A model generated the notes under the pieces. The model worked only from the letters and a program-made list of their open reading frames with translations. It ran no database searches and had not been told where the DNA came from. Shown here one piece after another: positions 34,557 to 47,384 of a DNA stretch of 64,000 bases. A program made the translations under genes and the position numbers. This stretch comes from Pleurodeles waltl (taxonomy: Eukaryota; Chordata; Amphibia; Caudata; Salamandridae). Each line of letters begins with the position of its first letter. The first letter of the stretch is position 1. The DNA lies in contig NC_090450.1 of NCBI RefSeq assembly GCF_031143425.1, positions 219,739,442 through 219,803,441 of the forward strand, read 5' to 3'.

Positions 34557-36956
34557 ATCAGGAAACACCACAAATGCAGGCTAAGTTGCATGGGGGAAAT
34601 ATATGCTTAAATGTAAAGTGCAAGAAGGGGGAGGCACATAGGACTCACACAATGCATGTCAAAGAAATACAGAGGGATACAATGCACATTAAGCAAGTTG
34701 CCAACGTAAGCTACACAACTACCTACACCTTGGGAGTTCTATGCACCATTGACACATGCACAAGCTGGTCATATTTAGAACACTATGCTTAAATACCTAT
34801 ATGTACAAATGCAGCACATCGGATGGATGGCATGTATAATCACTGTGCCACTGGTTGTGACATCACAATATACCTTGCATGTAGTCACATCAACACCACT
34901 AACATGACCAAGACCTCAGAGACTAGGTAGTCAGTCAACACAATTACTGGGGTTACTTCATTGTGGTGTACCTTGCAGTAACACTTTGCAACTGCCTTGC
35001 CTCATTGCCCAAACGCATGTGCTTGTGTGCTGCATCTCACAGCACACAAGTCATTGCAACTGTCCCAACAGTACCCAGGCATGTGCCGGTAGCACCACCA
35101 CACTGCACATAGACAACACATGCACGTGAGGCAGCAATCCCTACATCATGCAGTCAGGGTGTCTCCTGGGTGCATGGAACAATTAACTTAACAGGTGCTG
35201 GGGTAATTGCAGGCTGGACCGGTATCATTGGAAACATGCCACTACCCATGCCAACTAAACTGAAGCTGTGTTCAACCACACATATTGATGCTAAACTGAA
35301 ATGTGCCTCTACCGAAAATATGTACCACAGATAGCAAACAGTAGGTCACAATAGTCACAGGCTGAACCAACAAATATTTGGACACAACCATGATGGGAAT
35401 GGGGAAATCAACACACACATACAACACATGGGGTATGGTGGCCACCCAATGGTGCATAATTCCACATCAACGGGCAGGGGATGGTGCATGGGCAAGCCTG
35501 GTGTTGGTAAAACTGCCAGTGCAGTGTACCCTTTGCACTTGGCAGTATGAGTCACACTTTGGGATGGCGGCTGGAAATCTGTCTGCACATGATAGCTCTG
35601 TGGGGCACTTACTTAACATTATTGATGGATCGAACAGAGTCAGTGCTAATTGTGGCCTGCATTGGGTGTAACAGGATACGCTGCACTCAGCCCTGCAAAT
35701 CAGGCAGTGGAAAGGGCAAAGAGCAAAGGTATGGACACCCTGCACTTCTCATGCCAAGTGCATGGGCTGTGTGTGGGCACCCAGGGGCACACACCACCAC
35801 ACCACACCACCACACCACCAACAACCATTTCATGGGGGTTACACCGCCATGCAAAGGCTGGAGAAATGTGGAAACATACCTGGAGGGTAGTGTTGAATGT
35901 ATTACTGGTCTGGTGTCACAGGACAGATGGAATAGCCAGTCTGTAAGCTGCTGGTAACCTGCCATTTCCAGGTCATTGGCCCATGGGGCATTCCGTATTG
36001 ACAACAGTTGCCACTACACCCTGTGATTTTGGGGTGGTCAATTACACAGTGGCAGTCAGGTGCCCTTTGGACTGATGCACATGAAATATGAACTTGCCTC
36101 AGGCTCTGACTTAAGTACAACTCCTGTGAATTGGCTATGTCCACAGACACAATTACCATCAGACACTATCACATACAGAATCATGTACACAGCAGACATT
36201 GATCCCATACTGCCCATCCCTGGGTTCAACCCTGTGCTTTTGTCACAAGAGCTGTACTGTCACCATGCTGCACTCATGTATCATAGTGGAAGGAGGACTA
36301 CATTGAGGGGGAGGACATAGGTGTTTAGTAAGGCAAACAACCTACACAGACAGGAGTTGAAACTTAACTCTGCCAGGTCCATGAGTGCTATGCAACATAA
36401 CACACAAAGAGAAACGACAACATGAGGAGCCATCAATGGCAACAAGAGCACAGTGTCCCGCCAATGCCATCCCTGGGGTGGTGCAAGGTCTCAGCAGAGC
36501 ATGGGTGTATGTGAAACATGTAAGACTGTGACAGGTGAAAACAGCCATTTGTGGTGCTGTGGCATGAGCACAGCAACATCCATTGCAAGGACTCACCATG
36601 TGAATGGATGCAAAGGGAGGGTAGAACAAGATAAGGGTGGATCAAGCCACAAGAAGTATAAACAACACACTTAGAAGATATGACACAGCCAATAGTGGTG
36701 ACTGGGCTTCCATTCATGTGACATGCAGGTGGGGCATAGGGCTGTAGACTGTAGCTATGATGTACTGGAACAATCCTTTGAAACTAAAGGGCACATCCTA
36801 GGCCCCTAGCTCCACAGGAACGTCACTTTCAGTGAGGCTCCAGTGGCCCTAAGCAATGCGCTGTTTTGACAATGTAGCCCTAAGCCACTTTTGTGGCTAT
36901 ATGTCACCTTGTAAATACAGACCCTCCTGATCATCACTGTGCGTGGAAGGTGGTGC

Positions 36957-36995
36957 AATGGGTGTTGCTGTGGGCGTGCCACAGCAACACCCATT
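36957..36995. repeat. Perfect inverted repeat, 17-bp arms
   Basis: AATGGGTGTTGCTGTGG, a 5-base spacer, then its exact reverse complement. Confidence 0.85.
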
Positions 36996-37189
36996 CAATT
37001 TTGATGCTGCCTCAGATAAATGGAATATTGTCAACTTGAGGTAGGGCCAAAAGTATAACACCAGCCCCAAGGGTGGCATTAGTAGGGTGCAACGAGAAGC
37101 AATACATTTATACCTCCTCCTTTTCTGCTTTTCCAATGTGTGCTGCATTCTGCAGCATGCATAGGAAGAGCAAAATGCCAGAAATTATT

Positions 37190-37345
37190 TTTATAAGCCT
37201 GAAGGTGTCCCTTCATGCACATAAACAATCATATGTAAATAACGATTTGGCTCTTCTGTGTGTGCTGCACTCTACAGCTCACACAGAAGTGCCAAAGCGC
37301 CATTATTGATTGTTAATGTGCAGGAAGGGACACCTTCATGCACAT
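37190..37345. repeat. Long imperfect inverted repeat, about 60-bp arms
   Basis: The left arm begins GAAGGTGTCCCTTC near 37201. The right arm ends GAAGGGACACCTTC near 37342. Arms also share a CTTCTGTGTG / CACACAGAAG pair near the loop. It looks like a foldback element or the middle of a MITE; outer ends are not resolved. Confidence 0.7.
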
Positions 37346-37650
37346 AAACAGTCACACCCCTCAATGCATACATCCTTGTACGATGGTGCAAGGATGCCTG
37401 CGTTGACGCTGGCAGGTGAATCTTGCACCAGCGCGGGGACAACACAGGGGTGCCCCGTATTCACTTACATATGGTGCATCCTTGTGTTACCAAAGTCATG
37501 CAGTGCTGACCATTTTTGCACAGCAACATTCTGCACCACATTTACATAAACATGGGCCTAATATGACAATGAGCCTCAAATATCAAGTCACTGACGTGAC
37601 TTGTCAACTGCCAAAACACAGATAGACTGATTTTACACCATCTCATTGCA

Positions 37651-38456
37651 GACGAGGATGGCTCTCCTGCAGATCTGCCTTTCCTGGAGTACCCTGAGGA
37701 CCTGAATGACTAGCTGGCAACTATCAGCCAAGAGACTCTCCAAGAAGTCATTGTAAACCTGCAGACACCACCTCCAGTCGCAAGGAAGATTACTGAAGTA
37801 GCAGACATCCCACAGGCCCCACTTAGCACCCCCATAGTACAACTAGCCAGCACTGACACAGCAGAGGACTCCGAGGACCCAGGCACCAGCTTTGTGAGGA
37901 CAGTGATAGGAGTCCAGCGGGAGCTGGTCAAGGAGGTGTGGTGGAGATGAAAACTATGGCAGCCAGCCTTGAGGGGATGCAGACGTGCATTGTCACAGCA
38001 ACAGAACAGACTGCAGCGAACCGATACGCACACTTCTCAATGCGTGGAGTCCAGAACCGTCTGAGGGACATAGCTGCTGCCATGAGGGAGAGGCCACAAC
38101 TGCCCTCCCAAACTGGCATCAGTGTGCTTGAGGACAAGATGGACTCCCTCAGGGCAGACATGGCTGCCTACCACAGGGATGTTGCAGCTATACTTAAAAA
38201 CCAGCAGCTCCTCCTTGCTGCAGTGATGCCATAAGTAGTGCCACACATGGCAGCTGCCAGGAATTGGGAGGTCACATCTGCAACCACTGAAGTGTGTGTG
38301 GCCCCCTCTACCTCCCCACTACCACCATCAGAGGGAGAGGACGCACCACACACATCGGAGGATGAAGATGTGGAACAGATCATCTTCACCTGTAGGAGAT
38401 CCTGGTGGCACGAGCCCATGTCACATGGGCAGTGTTTTCCTTTGTCCTGTGCTTGA
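37651..38456 (+). pseudogene. H2 Myb/SANT-like gene, exon 2 (coiled-coil part)
   Basis: After the acceptor at 37650 the frame reads DEDGSPADLPFLEYPEDLND, hits a stop (near 37711), then continues ETLQEVIVNLQ. A frameshift near 37936 follows, then an open part at 37938-38234 with a helical segment (LEDKMDSLRADMAAYHRDV). A stop at 38232-38234 is followed in the same frame by an acidic tail ending DEDVEQIIFTCRRS. Two stops and a shift show decay. The helix plus acidic tail is the usual C-terminal half of Harbinger Myb-like partners and may mediate contact with the transposase. Confidence 0.65.
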
Positions 38457-39897
38457 CATAATGCCAGTGTAAGCACTATTACAGATATGCACTCTTCCTC
38501 AACACACTGTTGACCTTTCTGCTATGGACTGCAATTGTCTATAACTTTTCAATTGACAATTTATGTTCCCCTGCACTGAAAGACACTTCACCCAAACTTG
38601 TCCCATTACATGTCCCTCAACCCTGGACTTGTGTTGTGTCACAACTGGATGGATTCCACAAATGGGGTCACAGACCGGGACATTGGATATATTTAGCACT
38701 ACTACACTTGTTAATAAACATCATCTACACAACCAGCATGTTTATGTGTGTTGTGACACATCCACTATGCTTAGTATTTTTGATGTGTGTAACATGTCTC
38801 AACTCACAGAGAGTCAGTACAAGAGCGCATGAATATGTGGCACATATCTACGCACATGGTACGTACCTGTTGTACGTTGATGTTGGTCTCATCCCCTGCA
38901 AGCAATTCACTGCATATGTGAAACATGTTGAACACATGTATGCTACACCCACTACATACTGCAGGAATGGGTGTGAAACAGTAATCTGGCAATATCGTCA
39001 GCTGGGAGTACCGGTAGAACACATTGGTGTGAAACAGCGGGACTCAACCTCATATATTTTTGCCACTGGTCAGTTTAGCAGGATAGCAATGAAATGTAGA
39101 CTGTTGTCAAATATCCCACAGTGCCCAACATTCCAAAACAAAACCCATACAATGTCAGCTAAATTCCAAAACCTACCTGTCTTATACATGTTCAACATAA
39201 TCACTTTGAGTGGTGGGTACACTGGATGGCAGATGCACAGGTAAGTGGATCTGTTATAGCTGCCAATGTGACAGCTCAGTCATAAGGAGGTGTTGAACAT
39301 GTCAAGAGAGGGATTTGGATGCAGGACAGGGACCCTATGACAACACACAATTTTCACTGTACACCCGTGGGAAGACCCTGAGACCCAAGCAAATGACATA
39401 TGAAGTAAGGGAGTACCCAACATCATTTATTACGATAATGATATAAGTAAAAAACAATTATAAACACCTATCCTAACCTCATCTATCCTTACTATATGAA
39501 ACCCACAACAGACCATAACTACTCTATGCTACACTAACCCAACACACTTAATGACACACTCTAAACATCCGCGCCCCACCCCTCTTATATCACAGGACAC
39601 ATGCAGGACAACATACACTAAACTCCACATTTACTAACTATGACTAAACAAATATATATTTGTTTTGTATTTTCATTTTTTTTTTTTTAATAGATAAATT
39701 AAAAGCCCCAACATCACCACCCACCCACCCAACCACATAGTCAGAAATGAGAAGTAGAAAACCCACCCCCAAACCTACTTATCCTAACTATCCCACTAAC
39801 CTATTCTAACCTACAACTAACTGTCTAATACCCAGAAAAAACCTTGAAAAAAAGAGGAGGAAGGGGAGTGAACTTGGGAGGAGTGACATCATGCCAT
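38457..39897. other. H2 internal non-coding sequence
   Basis: A 244-codon open frame (38510-39244, +) lacks any domain, repeat or conserved counterpart, so I do not call it a gene. A poly-T tract lies at 39668-39690. An AATAAA on the minus strand (39426-39431) could end the small gene at 39898. Confidence 0.4.
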
Positions 39898-40311
39898 TCA
39901 GATGTTTGTCCTTTTCAGTCTCCTCTTAATGTTCTTGAGGGCCTTAGTATTCGTTGCCATCTCTTTTTCAATGGAGTCCAACTTTTTGAGGACCTGTTGT
40001 ACATCCCTCTGTAAATCTGTGATGGCACCCATGTCCATGGCAGCAGGTGTGGTTGGCTGTTGGATGGTGGTAGAGGGTGGAGTAGCTGGAGCAATAATTA
40101 CATTGGCAACTGTAGAATCCTGCACAGATGTGGTGCTTGGTCCAGTTTGTGTGGCAGTGTAGGTCCCCTTTTGGCTGAATGCCCGCCACTCACCAGTGGA
40201 TCGCTCTGAGCGATAGCAACATGCCATCCTCCTGAACCCAGATTCCACTGCCAATATGTGCCTATAGCGCACTGCCCTCTTCTGAAAGGCACTTAGTTGG
40301 TCGTTGGTCAT
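39898..40311 (-). CDS. H2 gene C: small coiled-coil protein of unknown role
   Basis: Intact 137-codon frame on the minus strand, starting MTNDQLSAFQKRA. It has a basic N-terminal part (RYRHILAVESGFRRM), a Thr/Pro-rich middle, and a C-terminal coiled coil (ITDLQRDVQQVLKKLDSIEK) ending in a basic stretch KNIKRRLKRTNI. Just upstream (40323-40345) is a good acceptor-like sequence, TTTCCTGTCTTATTTTAACAG, so it may be a last exon. I do not recognise the family. Its coiled coil and basic tail echo genes A and B of H1, so it may be the second accessory protein of H2. It is the only open reading frame surviving in H2. Confidence 0.5.
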   Translation of the reverse strand: MTNDQLSAFQKRAVRYRHILAVESGFRRMACCYRSERSTGEWRAFSQKGTYTATQTGPSTTSVQDSTVANVIIAPATPPSTTIQQPTTPAAMDMGAITDLQRDVQQVLKKLDSIEKEMATNTKALKNIKRRLKRTNI

Positions 40312-42287
40312 TATTCATGTTGGCAGCTGTTAAAATAAGACAGGAAACCATCAGTGTCAGCATTGTGTGGAGTACGTACAGTAAATTAGCTTACTATCTA
40401 CATCGATTTACACATGCACTCACACTCACATTCCAGATGATGCAATGGCACTGATGAATGAAATGACAACACTGCCTTAGCTAAATCCAAGGGGGGGAAG
40501 GGACCGGGAGGTTATCTGGTCCAGAGTACAATCTCCCAACAGTAGTAAGACATACAAAAGTACACTGTTCCACACGTTCTATAATGGTCTAGGGAACCTG
40601 AAGTATCAGGAGCAAGAGCCCTCAAGCATCACAATGGATGACTAGCATCATCATCTGGCCTGGCGAGGAGCATTTCCCGATGATGATGCTAGTCATCACC
40701 TAACATCTGATTTGCATTGGTAAAATGGTAGGATATGTGAAGCCCATGTCTATACAGGCACTGTGACACTTCATTCAGGTTGCATGAAACCTGTCCACAA
40801 GCATTGCATGCATCATGCCAATACATCTGCTACTGTCATTCAAGTGTGGTGAACAGTAATTACTTTGCCAATGGGACTCGCCAACAGGGACACCAATCAC
40901 CACACCAAGATGGTCCAGAAGATCCTGCTCTCTGGCACAAGATCAGCCCAGTGATGCTTGAGCTGGTGGTCCTTGCGACTGCTGTAGTACACCCTCTTCA
41001 GGTGGTGGAGCACCTTGCCTCACCACAGCCGTCTTGCCTCCATATGGGAGCCCTGGATCACATGGCCACCCACCTCCAGCATCAAGGGGAGGTAGTGGGC
41101 TACCAACCACACAAAGCCTCCCCGCTCCTCCCTTCCCCCATTATGGTCTGACTCCCCCTGCCAGCTATTGCACTAGGGTACAGCTTGAAAAGTAACATGT
41201 TGTAGTAATAAACAGAAATAAGGAAAGGAAACTTAAAACCCAAAAAATAACTAGCCCACCTATACAACTAACCCATACAGACAACCCACAGCACAGGTAC
41301 AAGGTAAAATACAGTTGACACACACATTCACAGACACTGGGACAATTAACAATCAACTACAACAGAAAACACGACAGGAGGGACACAACAAGATACAAAA
41401 AAAAGCAAGGAGACACCACCAACTCCAAGGCACAACCACACAGTCAAAAGAGACTGTAAAGAGAAAGTGACAGTACACCCACTGTACCATGCCTGTGAAC
41501 AGGATATCCTATTACATCACTTCCTGTGCCCTTGCATCATGTTTTCTGTTATGCGTGAATTTTTTTGGAGCATCTGATATTTGTGTGAATTTTTTCAGAC
41601 ACATTAGTTAAGTGCATCTTTTTATAATGACACATTACCTTTATGTGTAGATTTTACAGTATTGAAATGCGTGCAAAGGTGTAAATCACGCTAAGGGGCC
41701 ATACACTTTGCATTTGCAGATGTTTTCAATCTATTTGCGTCATTTTTTATTACTCAATTCCCGATTACCTGATTTTCTCAACTGTTAGTGGATGCACCAT
41801 GTATCAACATAACAATTGAATGCACATGCTGCAGTTTGGCATTTTGTGTATGGCCACCTGTGGTAGGCTATTTAACAATGTGATCTGTGTGTGATTGGTC
41901 TGTTACACCACTATGTGTGTTACAGAATCAACAGCATGCACATGTGTACATGTCATGCATTTGGATGCATGTGTGACAACAATGTATCCACATATGTATG
42001 GCAGTCAGTACTATGCAAGAGTCATGGTATGAGATTGTGATTTGTGTTAATTTATGTGCTGTGTGTTGTTGTCTTACATAGCATCACATTTCAGACGACA
42101 TGCACAGCTCAGGCATTGTTGATGATCGCTGATGAATGTAATCTGGAAACTGCCACCCGAAAAATGTCTCAAAATGTTGCTCTTGAGTATGTGGATGACT
42201 TGTGTGTGGACTACACATATGTTGGACATGTGTACATACTTGTTACATACTGTGGTTGAGACACACTGCCTACATTCCAATCATATA
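40312..42287. other. H2 internal sequence left of H3
   Basis: No gene recognised. The last 505 bases (41783-42287) are repeated at 45515-46019 because of the tandem duplication described for H3. Confidence 0.5.
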
Positions 42288-42606
42288 GACCCTCATTGCA
42301 GCCTTGGTGGTCGGCGATAAAGTGTGGGTAATACCGCCAACGGGCTGGTGGTAAATACTGCCAAATTATGGCCATGGCTGAAAGAGCTGAGATAGACAAC
42401 CACCTTACCACACTGACCGCCAAGGTGGAAACCACGGCGGTCGCCGCATACAGCGAGGCAGAAGACAATGTTCCGCCCACCGTATTATGACAACCCAATC
42501 CACCACCTTTTCTGGGACGGTACCAACAATATCAAAAGCCTGGTGGAAATATTGCACAGAAGGGAAATGACTCACCATTGGAGATATAAGGAAGAACCAC
42601 GCTGCC

Positions 42607-42659
42607 ATGGAGCCCGAGCTGCAAATATTTCTGATGATATTTTACGTCCTGCTCCACCA
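42607..42659 (+). pseudogene. H3 transposase exon 1, first copy (truncated)
   Basis: Starts ATGGAGCCCGAGCTG as in the second copy. After GTCCTGCTCCACCAC the sequence jumps to satellite-like GCTGCC.CTGCTGG repeats, so the basic tract and donor are lost to a deletion of about 1.3 kb relative to the second copy. Confidence 0.7.
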
Positions 42660-42749
42660 CATCTCCTGCAGTCTCGGACTGCTGCCCACTGCTGGTGGTG
42701 GTGCTGGTGCTGCTGCTGCTGCAGGTTGTGGCGGGGGGAGACTCTAGCC

Positions 42750-44287
42750 CATCCACTGCAGCCTTGTACAGCTGAGCAACCATGGTTGGTGGTGGGGGCT
42801 CTGACTGAGTCCCAGCACCAGGCACCTTGTCCTTCCTGCCTGGTGGTGAAGGCCCCTTGTCCTTCCTGCTTGCTGGTGCAGGCCCCTTGCCCTTCCTGGC
42901 AGCAGCTGGGGATGGCTCCTTGCCCTTCTTGGAAGCAGCTGGGGAGGGCTCCTTGCCCTTCAGGGCAGCAACTGGGGAGGTCTCCTTGCCCTTCCGGACA
43001 GCACTTGGGGCAGGCACCCTTTCCATGAGGCTTCCTGGTGCCCTGGATCCTTTACCACCACCAGTTGCTGTGGATGTTACTGGGCCCGTGGACCAGGTGG
43101 CTGAGGTGCTTGCCTGGGTTTTAGCTACCCTGGACAGATGTGAAGGACGGGGGACGGGTAGGTAAGAGGTCAATGGTGGAGAGGAAAAGCTTCCTATGGA
43201 CATTGGGGCGGGAAGAGGGAGAAGGTTTAGGAGTGGAGGAAGAGGGAGTGGTTGTGGGAGGTGTCTCTCTGCTGTGTTTGGGTGCAGGTGCATGGGCTGG
43301 ATGCTGTTGTGAGGTGGATGGCTGTTGGGTGTCTGAGTGCTTGCATCTGTGAACCTTGAAGTGGGGGGTCAGCCATAATGGGAGAAGACACAGGGGACGT
43401 GTGCATGGCTGTTAGAGTAGTGGCTGCCAGTGAGGTGTGTGTTCTGATAGGTGTGCTGGTGATGGTGGTAGTGGATGAGAATGTTGTGCATGCAGGTGTG
43501 AGTGTACACGCAACTGGGAGGGAGGTGGTGGAGGAGTAGGGGGACACAGTAGAGGCAGAGGATGTTGGTATGTCTGCATCTGGATGGTGTTTGTGTGAGT
43601 GCCTGTGGGATAATGTGTGGTGCCTGTGTTTGCCTGTGCCACTCTTTTGTGTTGTCTTGTGTGCATGCTTGTCTGCTTATCTGCTTGGGATAGGTTGGGA
43701 TTGAGGGGAATGGGACTGGGAAGAGGAAGTTGGAGGGTGGAAACAGGGACAATGGCTGCCATCAGAGAGGAGGCCAGAGCCTGGATTGATCTCTGTTGGA
43801 CCGCCAAGTCAGTGCGAATGCCCTCCATAAATGCATTGGTCTGTTCCACTTGGGTGCCAGACCCTGGATGGCATTCACAATGGGTGACTACCCAACAGAG
43901 ATGGATCGCAGGAGGTCAATAGCCTCCTCACTCAGGGCAGCAGCGCTAACTGGGGCAGGGCCTGAGGTGCCTGGGGCGAAGGAGATGCCCACCCTCCGGG
44001 GTGAGCGGGCACAGGCAACTCGCTGATGGGCTGCTGGGAGGGCAGTGCTAAGACAGGGAGTGTCGGCTGTACCTGTAGCTGGGGTGGGCACAGAGGTGTC
44101 TGCCACCACTAGGGAGCTTCCATCGGAGGAGGTATCTGTGTCCGAACTGCCCCTCCAGTCTCCGCTGTGTTGCTCCCCTCGCCCTTCGTCCTACTGGTGC
44201 CCTCACCATCGGTGGAATGTGCCTCCTTGGTCCTGTGTGATGCAGCTCCCTCTGTCACCGGTGCCTCTGTTCCTCCGCCAGATGATG
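42750..44287 (-). pseudogene. H3 gene A exon 3, first copy
   Basis: The acceptor ..GTGCATTAG| (44288-44289) is conserved with H1. Broken frames give the acidic Ser/Gly-rich start, the FAPGTSGPAPVSAAALSEE helix region, the His-rich segment and a Lys/Pro-rich tail with repeated KGKEPSPAA units at 42800-43060. This copy preserves the part of exon 3 that the satellite array has replaced in the second copy. Confidence 0.7.
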
Positions 44288-44688
44288 CTAATGCACAAAG
44301 GACAAGATAACAAAACAAAAAAGGGGAGAGAGAGAGACAGAAGATACAGTGGGTCAATGGCTGCACAAACATCAGCGTTGGTGTACACAGCACACTCACA
44401 CAAACGGAACAGGCCTACGCACTATGCAATGCTCTACTAGTAACAATGCTAGTCGCCAGGGCATCGGGAGAAACACATACTGCCAACTGCAGCATACATG
44501 TGACCCACACAGCCCTGCCCAGTATTGGATGCCTACAAACTAGGTAGGAGGAATATCACATCAGAACCCTGCCCAACAGGGGACTTACTCTGCAATGTCA
44601 GGCCTGGACTAGGGGCACCCACAGACACATCCCCCACCTAGATACCACCCCACCAGGAGTAATTTGTGATGATTGCCACTGTACTTAC

Positions 44689-44958
44689 CCTCTTGTGGCG
44701 GCTGTGGTGCCCTCAAGCACCCATCCAGCTCCGGATATGCAAACACCAGTATGTGGGCCATCAGGGGGGTTAGGGTTCGACGGACACCCGTTTCTTGTTG
44801 AGACGCCATCCCCAGCTGGGCCTCCACCATCCCCCGTGCCCACCGTCTCAGGTCCTCCCACTGTTTCCGACAGTGGATGCTCTGCTTGCTTTAGACCCCC
44901 AGGGTCCGCACGTCCTTGGCAATGGCACGCCATGTACCCTTCTTTTGATGGGGCTGAC
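44689..44958 (-). pseudogene. H3 gene A exon 2, first copy
   Basis: Encodes the second half of the Myb/SANT-like domain (WRAIAKDVRTLGV, a stop, CRKQWEDLRRWARG). The donor (|GTAAGT, 44683-44688) is intact. The acceptor has changed from AG to TG at 44959-44960. Exon 1 is missing from this copy, deleted between 45145 and 45150 relative to the second copy. Confidence 0.7.
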
Positions 44959-45366
44959 CAGCAGAGAAATATACACAGGGAAAGGTATTATTCAGACCGT
45001 CCTGCCTGTTACACTCACAGCCCACCATACCCCTTCCCATCCCCATTTGCACAGACATAGCCCACCACACAAGTTGCATGCCAATCAGGGGACATCCACC
45101 AACCCCCCCACACGAGGCCTTCACACTCACCTCTCCATGCATTCACAACGCCAGCGGAATTACCTCAATTCCACCTGTTCCTCCACACAGGATAGGCGGA
45201 CGCTATTTCAGAGGGGGTGCAGGCCCTGGATCATAACTGCATAACATTTCACAATTGAACATACAGGACAAATGCCACCTATACATTTCAAATTAACATC
45301 ATGCATTGTACTGTTGTGGCTACAATGTACAGTTTGTAAGCGGCTCCTCACTCTTTTGCCCCATAG

Positions 45367-45508
45367 ATTGCTACCACTGCAGATGGACAGGCGATGGAGA
45401 CATACCCCCGTGTACAGAACCCTGGTAGACTTGGCAACAATGGAGGACAGGCACATTATCCTTAACTACAGACTTGACAGGGCCACAATCATGCAGCTGT
45501 GTGCAATT
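45367..45508 (+). pseudogene. H3 transposase exon 2, first copy (cut off)
   Basis: After a good acceptor (TTTTGCCCCATAG at 45354-45366) the frame reads the conserved HTPVYRTLVDLATMED block and LDRATIMQLCA. It is then cut by the start of the second duplication copy. It marks the right breakpoint of the tandem duplication inside a coding exon. Confidence 0.8.
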
Positions 45509-46347
45509 GTCAATTGTTAGTGGATGCACCATGTATCAATATAATAACTGAATGGGCATGCAGCAGTTTGCCATTTTTAGTATGGCCACATGTGGTAGTC
45601 CATTTAACAATGTGATCTGTGTGTGATTGGTCTGTTACACTACTGTGTGTATTACAGAATCAACAGCATGCACATGTGCACACGTCATGCATTTGCATGT
45701 ATGTGTGACATCAATGTATCCACATATGTATGGCAGTCAGTACTATGCAAGAGTCATGGTATGTGATTGTGAATTGTGTCAACTTATGTGCTGTGTGTTG
45801 TTGTCTTACATAGCATCACATTTCAGATGACATGCACAGCTCAGGCATTGTTGATGATCGCTGATGAATGTAATCTGGAAACTGTCACCCGACAAATGAC
45901 TCCATATGTTGCTCTTGAGTATATGGATGACTTGTGTGTGGACTACACATATGTTGGACATGTGCACATACTTGTTACATACTGTGATTGACCCACACTG
46001 CCTACATTCCAATCATATGGACCCTCATTGCAGCCCTAGTGGTCGGCGATAAAGTGGGGGTAATACCGCCAACGGGCTGGTGGTAAATCTTGCCAAATTA
46101 TGAGCATTGCGGAAAGAGCTCAGATAGACAGCCACCTTACCACACCGACCGCCAGGGTGGAAACAACAGATACCATGGCAGTCGCCTCATACAGACAGGC
46201 GGAAGACAATGTTCCGCCCACCGTATTATGACAACCCAATTCACCACCTGTTCTGGGGCGGTACCAACGACATCAAAAGCCTGGCGGAAATATTGCACAG
46301 AAGGAAAAGGGCTCACCATTGGAGACATAGGGAAGAACCACATTGCC

Positions 46348-46430
46348 ATGGAGCCCGAGCTGCAAATATTTCTGATGATATTTTACGTCCTGCTCCACCA
46401 CGAACCCCAACGACGGCGAAGACGACAACG
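46348..46430 (+). pseudogene. H3 transposase exon 1, second copy
   Basis: 83 nt from ATG to a CAACG|GTGAGT donor, identical in length and phase to H1 exon 1. It encodes MEPELQIFLMIFYVLLHH and a basic RRRRRQR end. The exon itself is intact, but the gene downstream is broken by H4, a frameshift and a stop. Conservation of this short exon between H1 and H3 is the best evidence that it codes. Confidence 0.7.
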
Positions 46431-46851
46431 GTGAGTGCAGCTACCTAGCACACAGGGGAGGGGGGAGGAAAAAGAAAGTGACAAACACACGCTCAGCACA
46501 CACCCCCACCCCCAACCCCATACACGCAATCAGATGCAGTAAGAAAACATATTTACCCTGTACCCCTCAGGAATAATGCAAGGACAACACAAATAGATGA
46601 AAGTGAACTTTATAATATTAATACAGTAAAATTATGAACATCCAATATAAAAGTATATACATATGTACAATTCAAGTGACACTACCCAGTCCTCAAAGTG
46701 TGTGGGCCACATGACAAAGTCCAAGGTCCCACTTGTCTCCTGCAACAACACAGAGAGAACACTGCAGGGGCATCAGTTGGAAAATAGGCAGGCACCTCAG
46801 GGGGACAGGGAATGGGGAGGTACATCAGCCGGCAGACGGAACAGCACCACT

Positions 46852-47270
46852 GGTCCTGGAGGGGACAACATGCCCATTGCTCTTTCCTGGGTAGTGCAAG
46901 GCAACAGGCTCTCAAGTGGGTGACTTGCCCACTGGTCCTGGAGGGGGCATCGTGCCCAGTGCTCTTCATCCTGGGGGGATGGGGTGAGTGGGTGTTTTCC
47001 CCACTGGTTCGGAGGGGTCATTGTGCCCTGTGCTCTTCATCCTGGGGAGGATGGGGTTGGTGGGTGTCTTCCCCACTGGTTCTGGAGGGGGCATCGTGCC
47101 CTGTGTTCTTCATCCTGAGGAGGATGGGGTGAGTGGGTGTCTTCCCCACTGGTTCTGGAGGGGGCATCGTACCCTGTGCTCTTCATCCTGGGGAGGATGG
47201 GGTGAGTGGGTGTCTTCCCCACTGGTTCTGGAGGGGGCCTTGTGCCCCGTGATGCAGATCTCGGGGAGTG
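46852..47270. repeat. Tandem repeat of about 73 bp, 5-6 units
   Basis: Units begin GGTTCTGGAGGGGGC and contain CTCTTCATCCTGGGG; the first and last units are diverged. It occupies the same relative place as the minisatellites of H1 (transposase intron, downstream of gene A). Confidence 0.85.
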
Positions 47271-47384
47271 CAAGGTCACAGTCTCTCAGCTGCGTGTCAT
47301 ACCCATAGGATTTGCAGGGGGCAGGCCGCACAACAGCACCTGGAGGCAGTTCTACAGAATGTCTGCTGGCGGTGATGGCTGCTC

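Larger units (their letters stand above)
34557..37650 (+). other. Presumed intron of the H2 Myb/SANT-like gene
   Basis: About 3.1 kb without credible coding sequence between the two exons. It holds a short CCACA-type simple repeat (35790-35823) and two inverted-repeat structures (36957-36995 and 37190-37345). The 3' end TTTTACACCATCTCATTGCAG is a good splice acceptor. Confidence 0.55.
41783..45514. repeat. Tandem duplication, first copy (3732 bp)
   Basis: It begins in the H2 flank at TGTTAGTGGATGCACC and ends inside H3's transposase exon 2. The second copy begins at 45515. The offset is exactly 3732 at the breakpoint and also at H3's left terminus (42288 against 46020), so the flank is duplicated without indels. 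Over a 104-base stretch (42004 on) I count 5 differences. Confidence 0.9.

Noticed and set aside
38510..39244. 244-codon plus-strand open frame
   Set aside because: No domain, no biased composition and no counterpart in the other elements. It is probably chance.
42532..43293. 253-codon minus-strand frame in H3 as an independent gene
   Set aside because: It is the degraded C-terminal part of gene A exon 3, with a Lys/Pro repeat tail, not a separate gene.
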